DNA of 46,501 nt from Rariglobus sp967755175. Its GTDB lineage: Bacteria; Verrucomicrobiota; Verrucomicrobiia; Opitutales; Opitutaceae. Shown here one piece after another: positions 33,201-40,145 of the stretch. How positions within the stretch are numbered: the first letter of the stretch is position 1; each line of letters begins with the position of its first letter. The position numbers were made by a program, and so were the translations under genes. The notes under the pieces were generated by a model. It saw only the letters and a list, made by a program, of their open reading frames with translations, made no database searches and was not told the DNA's origin. The stretch is taken from the NCBI GenBank assembly GCA_967755175.1, contig CBRAFO010000020.1, forward strand, positions 1 to 46,501. The letters run 5' to 3'.

Positions 33201-34266
33201 CGTCGCTCGCGATTCGGTGCTCAACGCCAACCTCGGTGGCGCGATCACGCTGACCACCACGACCTCCGGCCAACTCACCGGCCGCCTCACGCTCGGCACG
33301 ACCACTTACCCCTTCAAAGGCATCCTTGATGGTGCCGCCGGCGCCCCCGCCACCGCCACCCTTCTCGTGGCTCGCAAGGGCCTGTCGTCCCTCCCGCTCG
33401 AACTCACCTTGCCGATCGATAACACGACCGCCACCGGCACACTCAACTCCTCCGTCGCGATCTCCGCCTGGCGGACCCCTTGGAGCAAAACAGCCCCCGC
33501 CAACGCCTACGTTGGCACCTACACCCTCGCGCTAGAAACCGCCACGGGCTCCGGCTGGCCGGCCGGCTACAGCACCGGTTCGCTCACGGTGGGCGCAACC
33601 GGCGCGGTCAGCTGGACGCTCCAGCCGGCCGACGGCACCCCCGCGCTAAAGGGCAGCACCACGCTCTCCGCCGCCGGCGCGCTGCCCCTCTTTGCCCCGG
33701 CGAAAACGCCCGCCGGATCCTTCGTCGGCTACCTCACGCTGCCCTCCAGCTCCACGCCCAACACATCCATCACCGGAGCGGCGACTTGGCTACGGGCAGC
33801 GACCACCTCGACCCGTTACGCCAACGCCAACGGCTTCGGTCCGGTAAACCTCACGCCGCATGGCGGACGCTACACCGCCCCCGCCGTCGGCACGGTGCCG
33901 CTCGGCCTCCCGGCCACGACCAACAACGCCACCCTGGAGTTTGGCGGAACCGACGTGGATCTCGGCGCGCAAGCGGCCTCCCTCACTCCGCTCACGCTGA
34001 CATTAACGACCGCGAACAAAGTCATGCTGCCCGTAACCAATCCCACCGCGCTGAAGCTCACGGTGAAACCGGCAACCGGCCAGTTCAGCGGCAGCTTCAC
34101 CCTGGCGGATTCCATTGCAGACAAAACGGTGAAACGCGTGGAGAAGTTCTCCGGTGTATTCCTCCCGCAAGAGGGCGTCGGTGCAGGCTTCTTCGTCCTC
34201 CCCGCGCTGCCCGGCTCCAGTAACGGCACGCGCTCCGGCTCGGTATTGTTGATCGAAGCGCCGTAA
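30277..34266 (+). CDS. Large secreted subtilisin-like protease (S8, kexin-type P domain) with Ig-like repeats
   Basis: A 1329-residue exported protein starting with GTG; the nearby ATG at 30269 is out of frame. Signal peptide at about 8-30, propeptide to about 225, S8 domain about 230-560 with the full triad: Asp near 273 in GIGIVDDSLQLTHPDL, His near 313 in DDNHGTSVAGLAA, oxyanion Asn near 414 in FASGNG and Ser near 500 in GGTSAATPLAAGV. A proprotein-convertase P domain follows (about 565-705: YRGDLEIKLTSPAGT, WGENSAGTWTLSVRD), then two immunoglobulin-like domains (709-795, 796-878) with YQWSRDGSPL and FQWFHDGEPL, a cadherin/putative-Ig-like segment (to about 963) and a ~365-residue repetitive beta-rich C-terminus (GVFNGYVARD, YVGTYTLALE, FVGYLTLPSS). 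Processing of surface or exogenous proteins is likely; no membrane anchor or sorting motif was recognised. Confidence 0.92.
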   Translation: MRARPSFLKTLVVILALAALWLGAPQIGRLLTATHSTKPAPIIGLAVATSPAQPNAQRQPRPRLDPATLPANTVWTFKDGAATHTYAIAMNELYVPAGPTTKRLHTLPPAPDLDTLLAAAATLGAQTGVQPQLVLYPIDGRTHDEATRRIVTPKVHIETDNLAAVRAAATTLGLADWRTPDYAPGHAIARVEGDPSQPLRAAAKLASLSHVTSATPLLAAQHAKRAVTLPNDPLFAQQWHLLNSGQQSGTAGIDINVTPVWPTLKGNGVGIGIVDDSLQLTHPDLAPNVAASGHYDWNGGDTNPAPDAADDNHGTSVAGLAAARGNNGIGVSGAAPEATLYGLRLIAAPETDEDDAEAMTWKNDVIQIKSSSWGPATYAWELGYAGTLWEDAVATGTTTGRNGLGTIYLFASGNGQADDEQGSKNAFAGNQHVIPVGAITNTGDVAYYSEGGAHLVVCAPGESLPGIVTTDRTGANGYNSGSSAEELSDPAYTKTFGGTSAATPLAAGVIALMLEANPNLGWRDVKEILLRSSTQLDPTSTDWITRSGGQPSLPAIKHHPFFGGGLINAQAATALATTWTPLGTETTITASTTSGYRSIPDAGAALIIPLTPASTSPVVRVEHVDITVNIVHTYRGDLEIKLTSPAGTVSTLASPTVSDDGNDYDQWTFSSVRHWGENSAGTWTLSVRDAYSGITGYVVSATLMVHGVEGPPPVITLQPQSTAAEQGSNVILSTASTDEDLAYQWSRDGSPLTGATSSTLNLSSITLAQAGSYTCTLTNTGGRATTDTAKVAIYSATNQTQTINTGATFTTTALTAGTIDSFQWFHDGEPLANSSRITGATTGTLVVSNVTTADNGTYTLEAMVDGNPLPTGSISLAVRPLPNVTAPGTQSIRLGSSAAITFISDGGTYTYRYSGLPQGIYYRSTTGALSGRPVTTGTYPVVLTATDAFGLVTNLNITLVVEPLPAALVGVFNGYVARDSVLNANLGGAITLTTTTSGQLTGRLTLGTTTYPFKGILDGAAGAPATATLLVARKGLSSLPLELTLPIDNTTATGTLNSSVAISAWRTPWSKTAPANAYVGTYTLALETATGSGWPAGYSTGSLTVGATGAVSWTLQPADGTPALKGSTTLSAAGALPLFAPAKTPAGSFVGYLTLPSSSTPNTSITGAATWLRAATTSTRYANANGFGPVNLTPHGGRYTAPAVGTVPLGLPATTNNATLEFGGTDVDLGAQAASLTPLTLTLTTANKVMLPVTNPTALKLTVKPATGQFSGSFTLADSIADKTVKRVEKFSGVFLPQEGVGAGFFVLPALPGSSNGTRSGSVLLIEAP

Positions 34267-34327
34267 TTCACCCAAAGAGGCGAGGGCGGAGGTCGGCATC
34301 GAAGAAGCACCGATCTCCGATGAGCGT

Positions 34328-34789
34328 TTAACCCCGGCCGCCGCGCAGAAGGACGACGTTGGCCAGGTCGTTCTTCTCGAACTCGTCCCAATACGCCTCT
34401 TCGAGCGTGTGCAGGCGTGCGTCGGCGTTGATCGCCGGGCCACCGGTGCCGAGCATCGACTGACGCGCCTGCTCAGTCGCGAGATCGCGGTCGGCGAGAC
34501 GGGTGACGAACTCGTGCCAAAACGTGTCGTTGTCGTAGTCGCCGGCGATCTTCGCGAGTCGCTCGTCGGTGAGAAGATTTTCCGACGGCACCAGCTGACC
34601 GGTGTCACCCACGTCAACGAGGTCGGCGCAACCCAGAGGCGTGGCGAGGTCGTAAAGTTTTTGCTCCAGCTCGGCGTAGCGTTGCAGGTGGGGAGATTCC
34701 TCCCCCTGCCGGCCCTCAACCATGCGCATGCCCAAATGCACGAGCTCGAGCAAACGGGTGAATTCCTTTGGCGTGAACATGACCTTCAT
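34328..34789 (-). CDS. Conserved-looking hypothetical protein, helical
   Basis: A 153-residue soluble protein starting MKVMFTPKEFTRLLELVHLG (ATG at 34789; an ATG three codons later is possible, and upstream codons read through low-value sequence). It is mostly alpha-helical and rich in Glu, Leu and Asp, with a conserved-looking centre (RYAELEQKLYDLATPLGCAD) and DNDTFWHEFVTRLADRDLAT. It ends in a basic Gly/Arg tail. No family was recognised. Codon usage fits the genome and the frame is intact, so it is probably real. It is convergent with the protease gene and precedes a palindromic hairpin. Confidence 0.65.
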   Translation of the reverse strand: MKVMFTPKEFTRLLELVHLGMRMVEGRQGEESPHLQRYAELEQKLYDLATPLGCADLVDVGDTGQLVPSENLLTDERLAKIAGDYDNDTFWHEFVTRLADRDLATEQARQSMLGTGGPAINADARLHTLEEAYWDEFEKNDLANVVLLRGGRG

Positions 34790-34860
34790 GCCGCTCACTG
34801 CATCCGACCTCCGGCGGCGCGCAAGGCGGGAATGGATTCCGCCCGGATGGGACTTCTGGC

Positions 34861-34918
34861 CGTAGCAACGAGCGTGAGCGAGTGGTTGTCCGTCCACTCG
34901 CTCACGCTCGCGGCTACG
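34861..34918. repeat. Large intergenic inverted repeat (REP-like hairpin)
   Basis: Arms CGAGCGTGAGCGAGTGG (34869-34885) and CCACTCGCTCACGCTCG (34894-34910) are perfect 17-bp complements around an 8-base loop. Beyond a 2x2 mismatch the stem continues with GTAGC/GCTAC (34862-34866 and 34913-34917) and a C-G pair. No T-run follows, so it is a structural or dispersed repeat rather than a simple terminator. Confidence 0.85.
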
Positions 34919-34941
34919 ACCAACTCATGGCAGGCGAACGC

Positions 34942-34972
34942 AAAAAACCCGGCGGGCAATCGCCAGCCGGGT
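34942..34972 (-). terminator. Rho-independent terminator of the rhodanese gene
   Basis: On the minus strand ACCCGGC pairs with GCCGGGT around a 12-base loop and is followed by TTTTTT (34947-34942). It lies about 60 bases after the stop of the rhodanese gene. Confidence 0.85.
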
Positions 34973-35032
34973 CATTGATAGGGAGTAGAAGCAGGATGAG
35001 AACAGATTGGGCGATGTTACCCGCCTCCGCGC

Positions 35033-35431
35033 TCAGTTGGCCTTCTCTGTCTTTTCGCCGGACTTCTTCCAACCGGCGATGCCCTTGGCGTAGTGCTTCA
35101 CATTGGTGAAGCCGAGCTTTTCGGCGGCGGTGGCCCCCTCCTTGTAAGCGTTGCACTTCTCGTTGCCACAGTAGGCGACGACGAGGGCCGCTTTGTCTGC
35201 GGGAAGCAGCGAGGCGAGCTTGGCTTCGTTCGCCTCGAAATCAATCGCGCCCGGGATGTGGCCGGCCTTGTAGGACTCGGTGCCGTTCACGTCGATGAGC
35301 GTCACCTTGCCGGAAGCGATGGCGGCCTTGAGATCGTCGTGGGAGATGTCGGCGAACTTGCCGCCTTCAGATGCGAAGGCGGAGACGACGAGGGCGAAAC
35401 AGGCAAGCAGGGGGAGGAGGAGTTTTTTCAT
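35033..35431 (-). CDS. Periplasmic rhodanese-like protein
   Basis: A 132-residue exported single-domain rhodanese. Signal peptide MKKLLLPLLACFALVVSAFA is followed by the fold: DISHDDLKAAIASGKVTLID, YKAGHIPGAIDF (the GHIPGA motif) and the active-site loop VAYCGNEKCNAYK with C88 as the persulfide cysteine; a second Cys sits six positions on in the loop. A final helix GIAGWKKSGEKTE completes the fold. Such proteins move sulfane sulfur or act in periplasmic redox chemistry. A clear terminator lies downstream at 34942-34972, so it is monocistronic. It is divergent from the chemosensory operon at 35704; the 272-base gap holds no gene or confident promoter. Confidence 0.92.
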   Translation of the reverse strand: MKKLLLPLLACFALVVSAFASEGGKFADISHDDLKAAIASGKVTLIDVNGTESYKAGHIPGAIDFEANEAKLASLLPADKAALVVAYCGNEKCNAYKEGATAAEKLGFTNVKHYAKGIAGWKKSGEKTEKAN

Positions 35432-35703
35432 GGGATAACGATGATTTTAAACACGATGAGGATCGGCACGGTTCCATAAAAAGCAAACCGGGCCCGTGGA
35501 TAGGAGCGCCGTCCGCGTATTTCATTCCACGATACAGCCCCAAAAACATCCGCCGCCTAGGAGTTTTCCCCCAAGCAAAAAGCAATGAGGCGAGCGAAAG
35601 ACCAAACGTAACCCAGCCGTTTCCTTTCCGTAACGTGGGCCCGTTGACGCACGTCCGGGAAGCCCTGCTCTAGCGCCTGCCCACACCGGGCACATCGTTC
35701 GCC

Positions 35704-37950
35704 ATGAGCACATCCAACTCTTCATCTCGCCGTGCCGCCTCCCTACGCTGGCTGGCGGGTTTTTATCTGCCAGTCGCCATCATCGCAGCGGCTTCCTGCC
35801 TCGCCGTGTATCGCTATTCAGAGCGCATCACCGAGACGCTCAAACTCGACCAGCAAACGCTCGCCGTCGCCGGCCGCATCGGCGCCTTGGGCGAGCAGGT
35901 CGGCAAATCGATTCTCCTGATCGAAAAAGGCGTGCGCGACGGAAAGCCCATCAGCAGCTCCGTCTACGAACTGCAGATCTCCGCCGACCGCCTCGACCAA
36001 GTCGTCAACGCCTTCAACGAAGGCTCCGAGGTCGTCGCCCCCGATGGCGTGCGCTTCATGCTCGAAGCCGTCACCGACGAACAGGCGCTCACCAGCCTGC
36101 AAGAGATGAACACCGTCTGGTTCGGCATGAAGTCCCGTGCTGACTCCATCGTGTTGTCCGCCGGCCCGAAGAAAGCCGTCACCGAGGCGAAGTCCTTCAA
36201 CGACGCCATGCTTTCCGAGTCCGCCGACTTCGTCCTGGCGCAACAGTCCCGCCTCGCCGAGCAGAACCTCGTGTTCACCCGTCGCCTCCAAGCGTTGGCC
36301 ACCGCCCGCGTCTCCTCGCTGGAAACTCCGCGCAATATCCTCATCGGCGTCGCTGCCATTGCCCTGCTCGCGCTCCCCGGCGTCTGGTTGCTCAACCGCG
36401 CCCGCCGCGTGCGCGACGAGGCCTCCGCACTCGCCGCCGAGCTCGGCGCCAACAAGACCGTGCTTGAAGCGCAGTCCCTCGCCCTCGCCAACGCCAAGCA
36501 TGAGACCGACCGCATCATGGAGACCGTCCAAGAAGGCCTTCTCCTCGTCGATCGCGAGGGCGTGATCGGCGCCCAGTATTCTCACGAACTCGCCGCCATC
36601 TTCCGCCAGGAAAACCTCGGTGGTGCCAACCTTCTCCACCTCCTCCAGCGCCTTCTCTCGGAGAAGATGTTCAACACCACCAAGGATTATCTCGCCCTGC
36701 TCTTCGACGCCCGCCGCCGCGAGAAAGCCGTCATTCAGGTCAACCCGCTCGACTCCATCGAGGTGAGTTTTCCCAACCCCGAGGGCGGATTCATCCACCG
36801 CCACCTCGGCTTCAGCTTCCGCCGCATCATGGAAGGCGCGGACGTTGCCCGCGTCTTCGTCGCCGTGCGCGACATCACGACCCAGGTTGACCTGGAAAAA
36901 CGCCTCCGTGAGTCCGAGAAAGTCAAAGAGCGCCAGCTCGAGATCCTTCTCGGCATCGTTCACGCCTCGCCCGACGACCTCGCCACCTTCGCGGAACTGG
37001 TCGAACGCGAACTCGACTCCATCAACACCGTGCTGCGCGCCGAGGACTTCGCGCCGTCCGCCAGCCGCCAGCAAGGCCTGCACGAACGCCTCACCGCCGT
37101 CTTCCGCTCCATCCACAACATCAAGGGCAACGCGGTCTATCTCCACCTCGAGCACTTCCAGAAATCCGCCGAATCCTTCGAAAACAAAATCTCCGAACTG
37201 CTCCAGCGGCCCGCCCTCGGCGGCGACGACTTCCTCGCCATCGTAGTGGCACAAGCCGGCATGCGCGCCGACCTCGGCGATCTGGTCGAACTTCGCGGCA
37301 AACTCCTCTCGCTGCGCGGCGTCGTGCCCGCCTCGGCCTCGGCTGCGGGTGACTCCACCACGCCGACCAGCCCGGTGGAAACCCTCGCCGCCCGTCTCAC
37401 GCAACTCGCCCACGAGATCGCCGCCAGCCTCGGCAAGGAAATCGATTTCCAAATCGACGCCTATGCGCTTCACGCCTTCGCCGCCTTCCGCCACGACCTC
37501 GTGCGCGACGTGTTGATCCAGGTTATCCGCAACGCCCTCGCCCACGGCGTCGAGTTGCCCGACGAACGAGAAGCCGCCGGCAAACCTCGCGCCGCCCGCC
37601 TCACCGTCCGCGCCCTTCCGCGCACCGAGGACGGTCTCATCGGCCTCGCCCTCCGCGACGACGGACACGGCCTCAACCTTGAGCGCATCCGCGTTCGCGC
37701 CGAGAGCCTTGGCCTCGTTCCCGCCGGCACCGCCGCGAGCCCCGCCGACCTCGCCCGCTGCATCTTCACCCCGGGCTTCTCCACCGCCGCCCAAGTTGAC
37801 ATCCACGCCGGCCGCGGCGCCGGCCTCGACATCCTCAAAACGCGCATCGTTGACGAGATCGGTGGCGCCATCGAGGTCAGCACAGAACCCGGCCGCTTCT
37901 GCGAATTCGCCCTATACCTGCCTGAAATTCCCGATCCCGCCCAGCTATGA
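35704..37950 (+). CDS. Module A sensor kinase: membrane sensor, PAS-like, HPt and CheA-type ATPase
   Basis: A 748-residue protein. Membrane helices at about 14-36 and 210-230 bracket a ~170-residue helical extracytoplasmic sensor. A PAS-like domain follows (about 268-395: ETDRIMETVQEGLLLVDREG, then FSFRRIMEGADVARVFVAVR). Residues ~415-520 are an HPt domain with phospho-His H471 in RSIHNIKGNAVYLHL (HxxKG). The C-terminal ATPase has N610 in VIRNALAHGVELPDERE, G1 DDGHGLNL and GRGAGLDILK, and the NALAHG box is CheA-like. No P2, P3 dimerisation or CheW-like P5 domain is present, so it should autophosphorylate its own HPt without a CheW array and pass phosphate to the CheY encoded next (ATGA overlap at 37947-37950). 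It is paralogous to the product at 41107. Confidence 0.88.
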   Translation: MSTSNSSSRRAASLRWLAGFYLPVAIIAAASCLAVYRYSERITETLKLDQQTLAVAGRIGALGEQVGKSILLIEKGVRDGKPISSSVYELQISADRLDQVVNAFNEGSEVVAPDGVRFMLEAVTDEQALTSLQEMNTVWFGMKSRADSIVLSAGPKKAVTEAKSFNDAMLSESADFVLAQQSRLAEQNLVFTRRLQALATARVSSLETPRNILIGVAAIALLALPGVWLLNRARRVRDEASALAAELGANKTVLEAQSLALANAKHETDRIMETVQEGLLLVDREGVIGAQYSHELAAIFRQENLGGANLLHLLQRLLSEKMFNTTKDYLALLFDARRREKAVIQVNPLDSIEVSFPNPEGGFIHRHLGFSFRRIMEGADVARVFVAVRDITTQVDLEKRLRESEKVKERQLEILLGIVHASPDDLATFAELVERELDSINTVLRAEDFAPSASRQQGLHERLTAVFRSIHNIKGNAVYLHLEHFQKSAESFENKISELLQRPALGGDDFLAIVVAQAGMRADLGDLVELRGKLLSLRGVVPASASAAGDSTTPTSPVETLAARLTQLAHEIAASLGKEIDFQIDAYALHAFAAFRHDLVRDVLIQVIRNALAHGVELPDEREAAGKPRAARLTVRALPRTEDGLIGLALRDDGHGLNLERIRVRAESLGLVPAGTAASPADLARCIFTPGFSTAAQVDIHAGRGAGLDILKTRIVDEIGGAIEVSTEPGRFCEFALYLPEIPDPAQL

Positions 37951-38306
37951 AACTCCTGATCGTTGACGATTCCCTCATCATGCGGCGCACCATCGAGCGC
38001 ACCCTGTCCGGCAGCCGCTTCACCGAGATGCGCGTGGCCACCAATGGTCGCCTCGCCATCGAAGAGTTCACTCGTTTCCAGCCCGACGTGGTGACGATGG
38101 ACATCACCATGCCGGAGTTGGACGGGCTCTCCGCCATTGACGCGATCCTGCGCCAAAACCCCAACGTCCCCATTTTGGTTGTCTCCGCCCTCGGCGACAA
38201 ATCCACCGCCGTCGAAGCCATCAAACGTGGTGCCGCCGGCTTCGTCCTCAAACCTGTCACCGCGCAATCCGTCCAGAACGCGATCGATGACCTCCTTTCC
38301 CCCTGA
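37947..38306 (+). CDS. cheY: Module A CheY-type response regulator
   Basis: A stand-alone 119-residue receiver with all active-site residues: D7, D8 in LLIVDDSLIMRR, phosphoacceptor D52 in TMDITMPELDGL, S80 in LVVSALG and K102 in FVLKPVT. No output domain, so it acts by binding a target, as in motility chemotaxis. Its start overlaps the kinase stop by four bases, marking it as the direct phosphate acceptor. The two CheX-like proteins downstream are candidate phosphatases. Confidence 0.95.
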   Translation: MKLLIVDDSLIMRRTIERTLSGSRFTEMRVATNGRLAIEEFTRFQPDVVTMDITMPELDGLSAIDAILRQNPNVPILVVSALGDKSTAVEAIKRGAAGFVLKPVTAQSVQNAIDDLLSP

Positions 38307-38311
38307 CGCGT

Positions 38312-38776
38312 ATGGAAGAAATTATTCTCAAAGCCTTTGCTCGTAGCACCGCCGGCTATTTTGGCCGCATCGCCTCCGGTAGCCGGATCGGCACGGCCTA
38401 TCTCCGTGCGCCCGACGAATCCGTGGCGCTCGACTACTCCGCCGTCATCGGCATCACCGGCACCTACCGCGGCAGCGTTTATTACACCGCCGCCCGCCCG
38501 ATGCTCGACGCGCTCCTGCCGCTGCTCGGCGAATCCACGCCCGACGAGAAACTCTGCGCGGACCTCGTGGGCGAAATTGCCAACACCGTCTCGGGTAACG
38601 TGCGCGAAGACCTCGGCGCCGGCTTCATGATCTCGCCACCCTTCGTCCTCGAAGGCCGGCCGACCGATGTGCACGCCTCTCGCGGTGCGCCTTTCTACAT
38701 CATCCCCATCACGTGGGATAACCACGCCTCGCGCCTCCTCGTCACCCTCAGTCGCAACGGCGACGCCGAGCCATGA
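38312..38776 (+). CDS. cheX: Module A CheX-family phosphatase (canonical ExxN)
   Basis: A 154-residue CheX fold: SAVIGITGTYRGSVYYT gives the beta sheet and CADLVGEIANTVSGNVRED the catalytic helix with E88 and N91, the E-x-x-N motif that CheX and CheC use to hydrolyse CheY-phosphate. ISPPFVLEGR follows at the usual place. Five bases separate it from cheY. It is expected to end the signal of the module A CheY. Its stop overlaps the start of the second CheX-like gene (ATGA). Confidence 0.88.
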   Translation: MEEIILKAFARSTAGYFGRIASGSRIGTAYLRAPDESVALDYSAVIGITGTYRGSVYYTAARPMLDALLPLLGESTPDEKLCADLVGEIANTVSGNVREDLGAGFMISPPFVLEGRPTDVHASRGAPFYIIPITWDNHASRLLVTLSRNGDAEP

Positions 38777-39228
38777 ACCCGACCATCGAACAGGACGCCG
38801 GAGTGTTCTTCGGCCTCGTCACGCGCTACTTCGAAGTCGTGGGCGGCTCCGCGCCCGAGTTCCTCGCGCCCTCGCTGGAGTGGCAATCGCCGCCCCGCCT
38901 CGGCCTCAACGGTTACATGGCCGTCGCCGGGGCGTTCGAAGGCTGGGTCGCCTTCAGCCTGCCTCAGACCATGGTCGCCGGCCTCCTCACGGCACTCGGC
39001 GAAACCGTCCATGATGAAGCCACGTTCCTCGATCTCGTCGCCGAGATGACCGGCGTGATCACCAGCAACGCCCGCGCGCATTTCGGCGAACGTCTCCGCG
39101 TTTCGCCACCCGTCGCCACTCGTGACAACGCCCTGCCCGCCGGCCTTCTCCCCCCACCCGTCGCCCTCAAGCTGCCCTTCCGCTGGCAGGGAGAAGAGGC
39201 GTTTCTCCTGCTCGCCCTCGCCGCCTGA
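38773..39228 (+). CDS. Module A second CheX-like protein (degenerate ExxG)
   Basis: A 151-residue protein of the same fold as its neighbour: GYMAVAGAFEGWVAFSLPQT, then LDLVAEMTGVITSNARAHFG and RVSPPVATRD. The catalytic Asn is replaced: E91-M-T-G94 instead of ExxN. The paralogue at 44140 has the same change, so it is a selected feature and not a sequencing slip. CheX works as a dimer, so this subunit may pair with the active CheX as a regulatory or structural partner. Translational coupling with the canonical cheX supports complex formation. Confidence 0.8.
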   Translation: MNPTIEQDAGVFFGLVTRYFEVVGGSAPEFLAPSLEWQSPPRLGLNGYMAVAGAFEGWVAFSLPQTMVAGLLTALGETVHDEATFLDLVAEMTGVITSNARAHFGERLRVSPPVATRDNALPAGLLPPPVALKLPFRWQGEEAFLLLALAA

Positions 39229-39233
39229 ACATC

Positions 39234-40136
39234 ATGAAAAAAAAGCCCGCCGCCTCCCCGCTCTCCGAGACCTACCTCCGCACCGACGACCACGCCGCCC
39301 GCCTTGAAGGCGTGGAGTTTCCCCCGGAAGTCTGGGCCGTCTTCTCGCTCACCGAGCAACCGGTCCACGCCTCCACCCTCGCCCCCCGGCTGAAGCTCCC
39401 CGAGGAAACCGTCACCGCCATCCTTCGCCGACTCGTGCGTCGCAAGCTCATCCGCAAGCTCCGCATCAGCTGGCAGGATTACCTCACCACCGGTGCCGGT
39501 GCGCCGCCCCCGGCCGCCACAGTCGCGCCGACGCCCGCCGCGCTCCCCGCGCCCACGCCCGTTACCGCGGTCGCTCCCGCCACCCCCGCCGTGCCCGTCG
39601 CGCCTCTCGCACTGGTGACGCCTGCCGCGGACACGCCGCCCGCGTCTGCGCCAGCGCCCGTGGCCGTCCCCACCGCACCGACCATCCTCTCGTTTCGAGT
39701 CATTAACCAAGCGGCCTCCGCCGAACGCAGTAACCAGCACTCCTCCGTCATCCGCTGCCGCCTATCACCGGCCCCGGCCGCCTCGCGTCCGCCCTTCCCC
39801 TTCCGCACGCCCGCAGCAGCCGCCGTCTCATCCGCCGCTCCGGCCAGCACGGCCACCCGGGTCGCCCCGCCTTCCACGACACCGCCCACCGGCGGCTGGC
39901 GCCTGCGCCCGCTGCTCGACGCCATTTCCGCCAAGGCAGGCGGCGGGCTCGCCGGACAAATCCTCGTCTATCGCGTGTTCCTCCGCGTGCCCACCGAACT
40001 GATGGCCGCCGCCGGTCTCACTTCGCTCAACTTGGTCGAAGATCACTTCCGCATCACCGATCCCCGCCTCCACGCAGCCATTATCGATTCCGCGCGGACG
40101 TTCGCCGAGCTGCAGCTCGATTCCGTTCCCGCCTGA
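39234..40136 (+). CDS. Module A winged-helix / Pro-Ala linker / novel C-terminal domain protein
   Basis: A 300-residue protein of unrecognised family. Residues ~10-80 look like a winged helix (EFPPEVWAVFSLTE-type helix, LKLPEETVTAILRRLVRRKL as HTH). A Pro/Ala-rich linker of ~125 residues follows. The last ~85 residues form a compact domain conserved with the paralogue at 44624: WRLRPLLDAISAKAGGGLAG, ILVYRVFLRVPTELM, TSLNLVEDHF, AAIIDSARTFAEL. The linker suggests a scaffold or adaptor rather than a transcription factor. The PPEVWAVF start is shared with output modules of other signalling proteins but no DNA-binding role is shown. Encoded in the operon between CheX-like and pseudo-receiver genes. 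Confidence 0.7.
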   Translation: MKKKPAASPLSETYLRTDDHAARLEGVEFPPEVWAVFSLTEQPVHASTLAPRLKLPEETVTAILRRLVRRKLIRKLRISWQDYLTTGAGAPPPAATVAPTPAALPAPTPVTAVAPATPAVPVAPLALVTPAADTPPASAPAPVAVPTAPTILSFRVINQAASAERSNQHSSVIRCRLSPAPAASRPPFPFRTPAAAAVSSAAPASTATRVAPPSTTPPTGGWRLRPLLDAISAKAGGGLAGQILVYRVFLRVPTELMAAAGLTSLNLVEDHFRITDPRLHAAIIDSARTFAELQLDSVPA

Positions 40137-40145
40137 GTTTCCGCC

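Noticed and set aside
34267..34327. Possible terminator hairpin after the protease gene (GAG-TCGG / CCGA-CTC)
   Set aside because: Stem is short and interrupted and no T-run follows.
35818..37806. A 662-codon open frame on the minus strand opposite the module A kinase, and a similar 704-codon one (41170-43284) opposite module B
   Set aside because: Both mirror the third-position GC bias of the real plus-strand genes and are rich in Gly, Ala, Glu and Val with no domain. Their presence in both copies just reflects duplication of the DNA.
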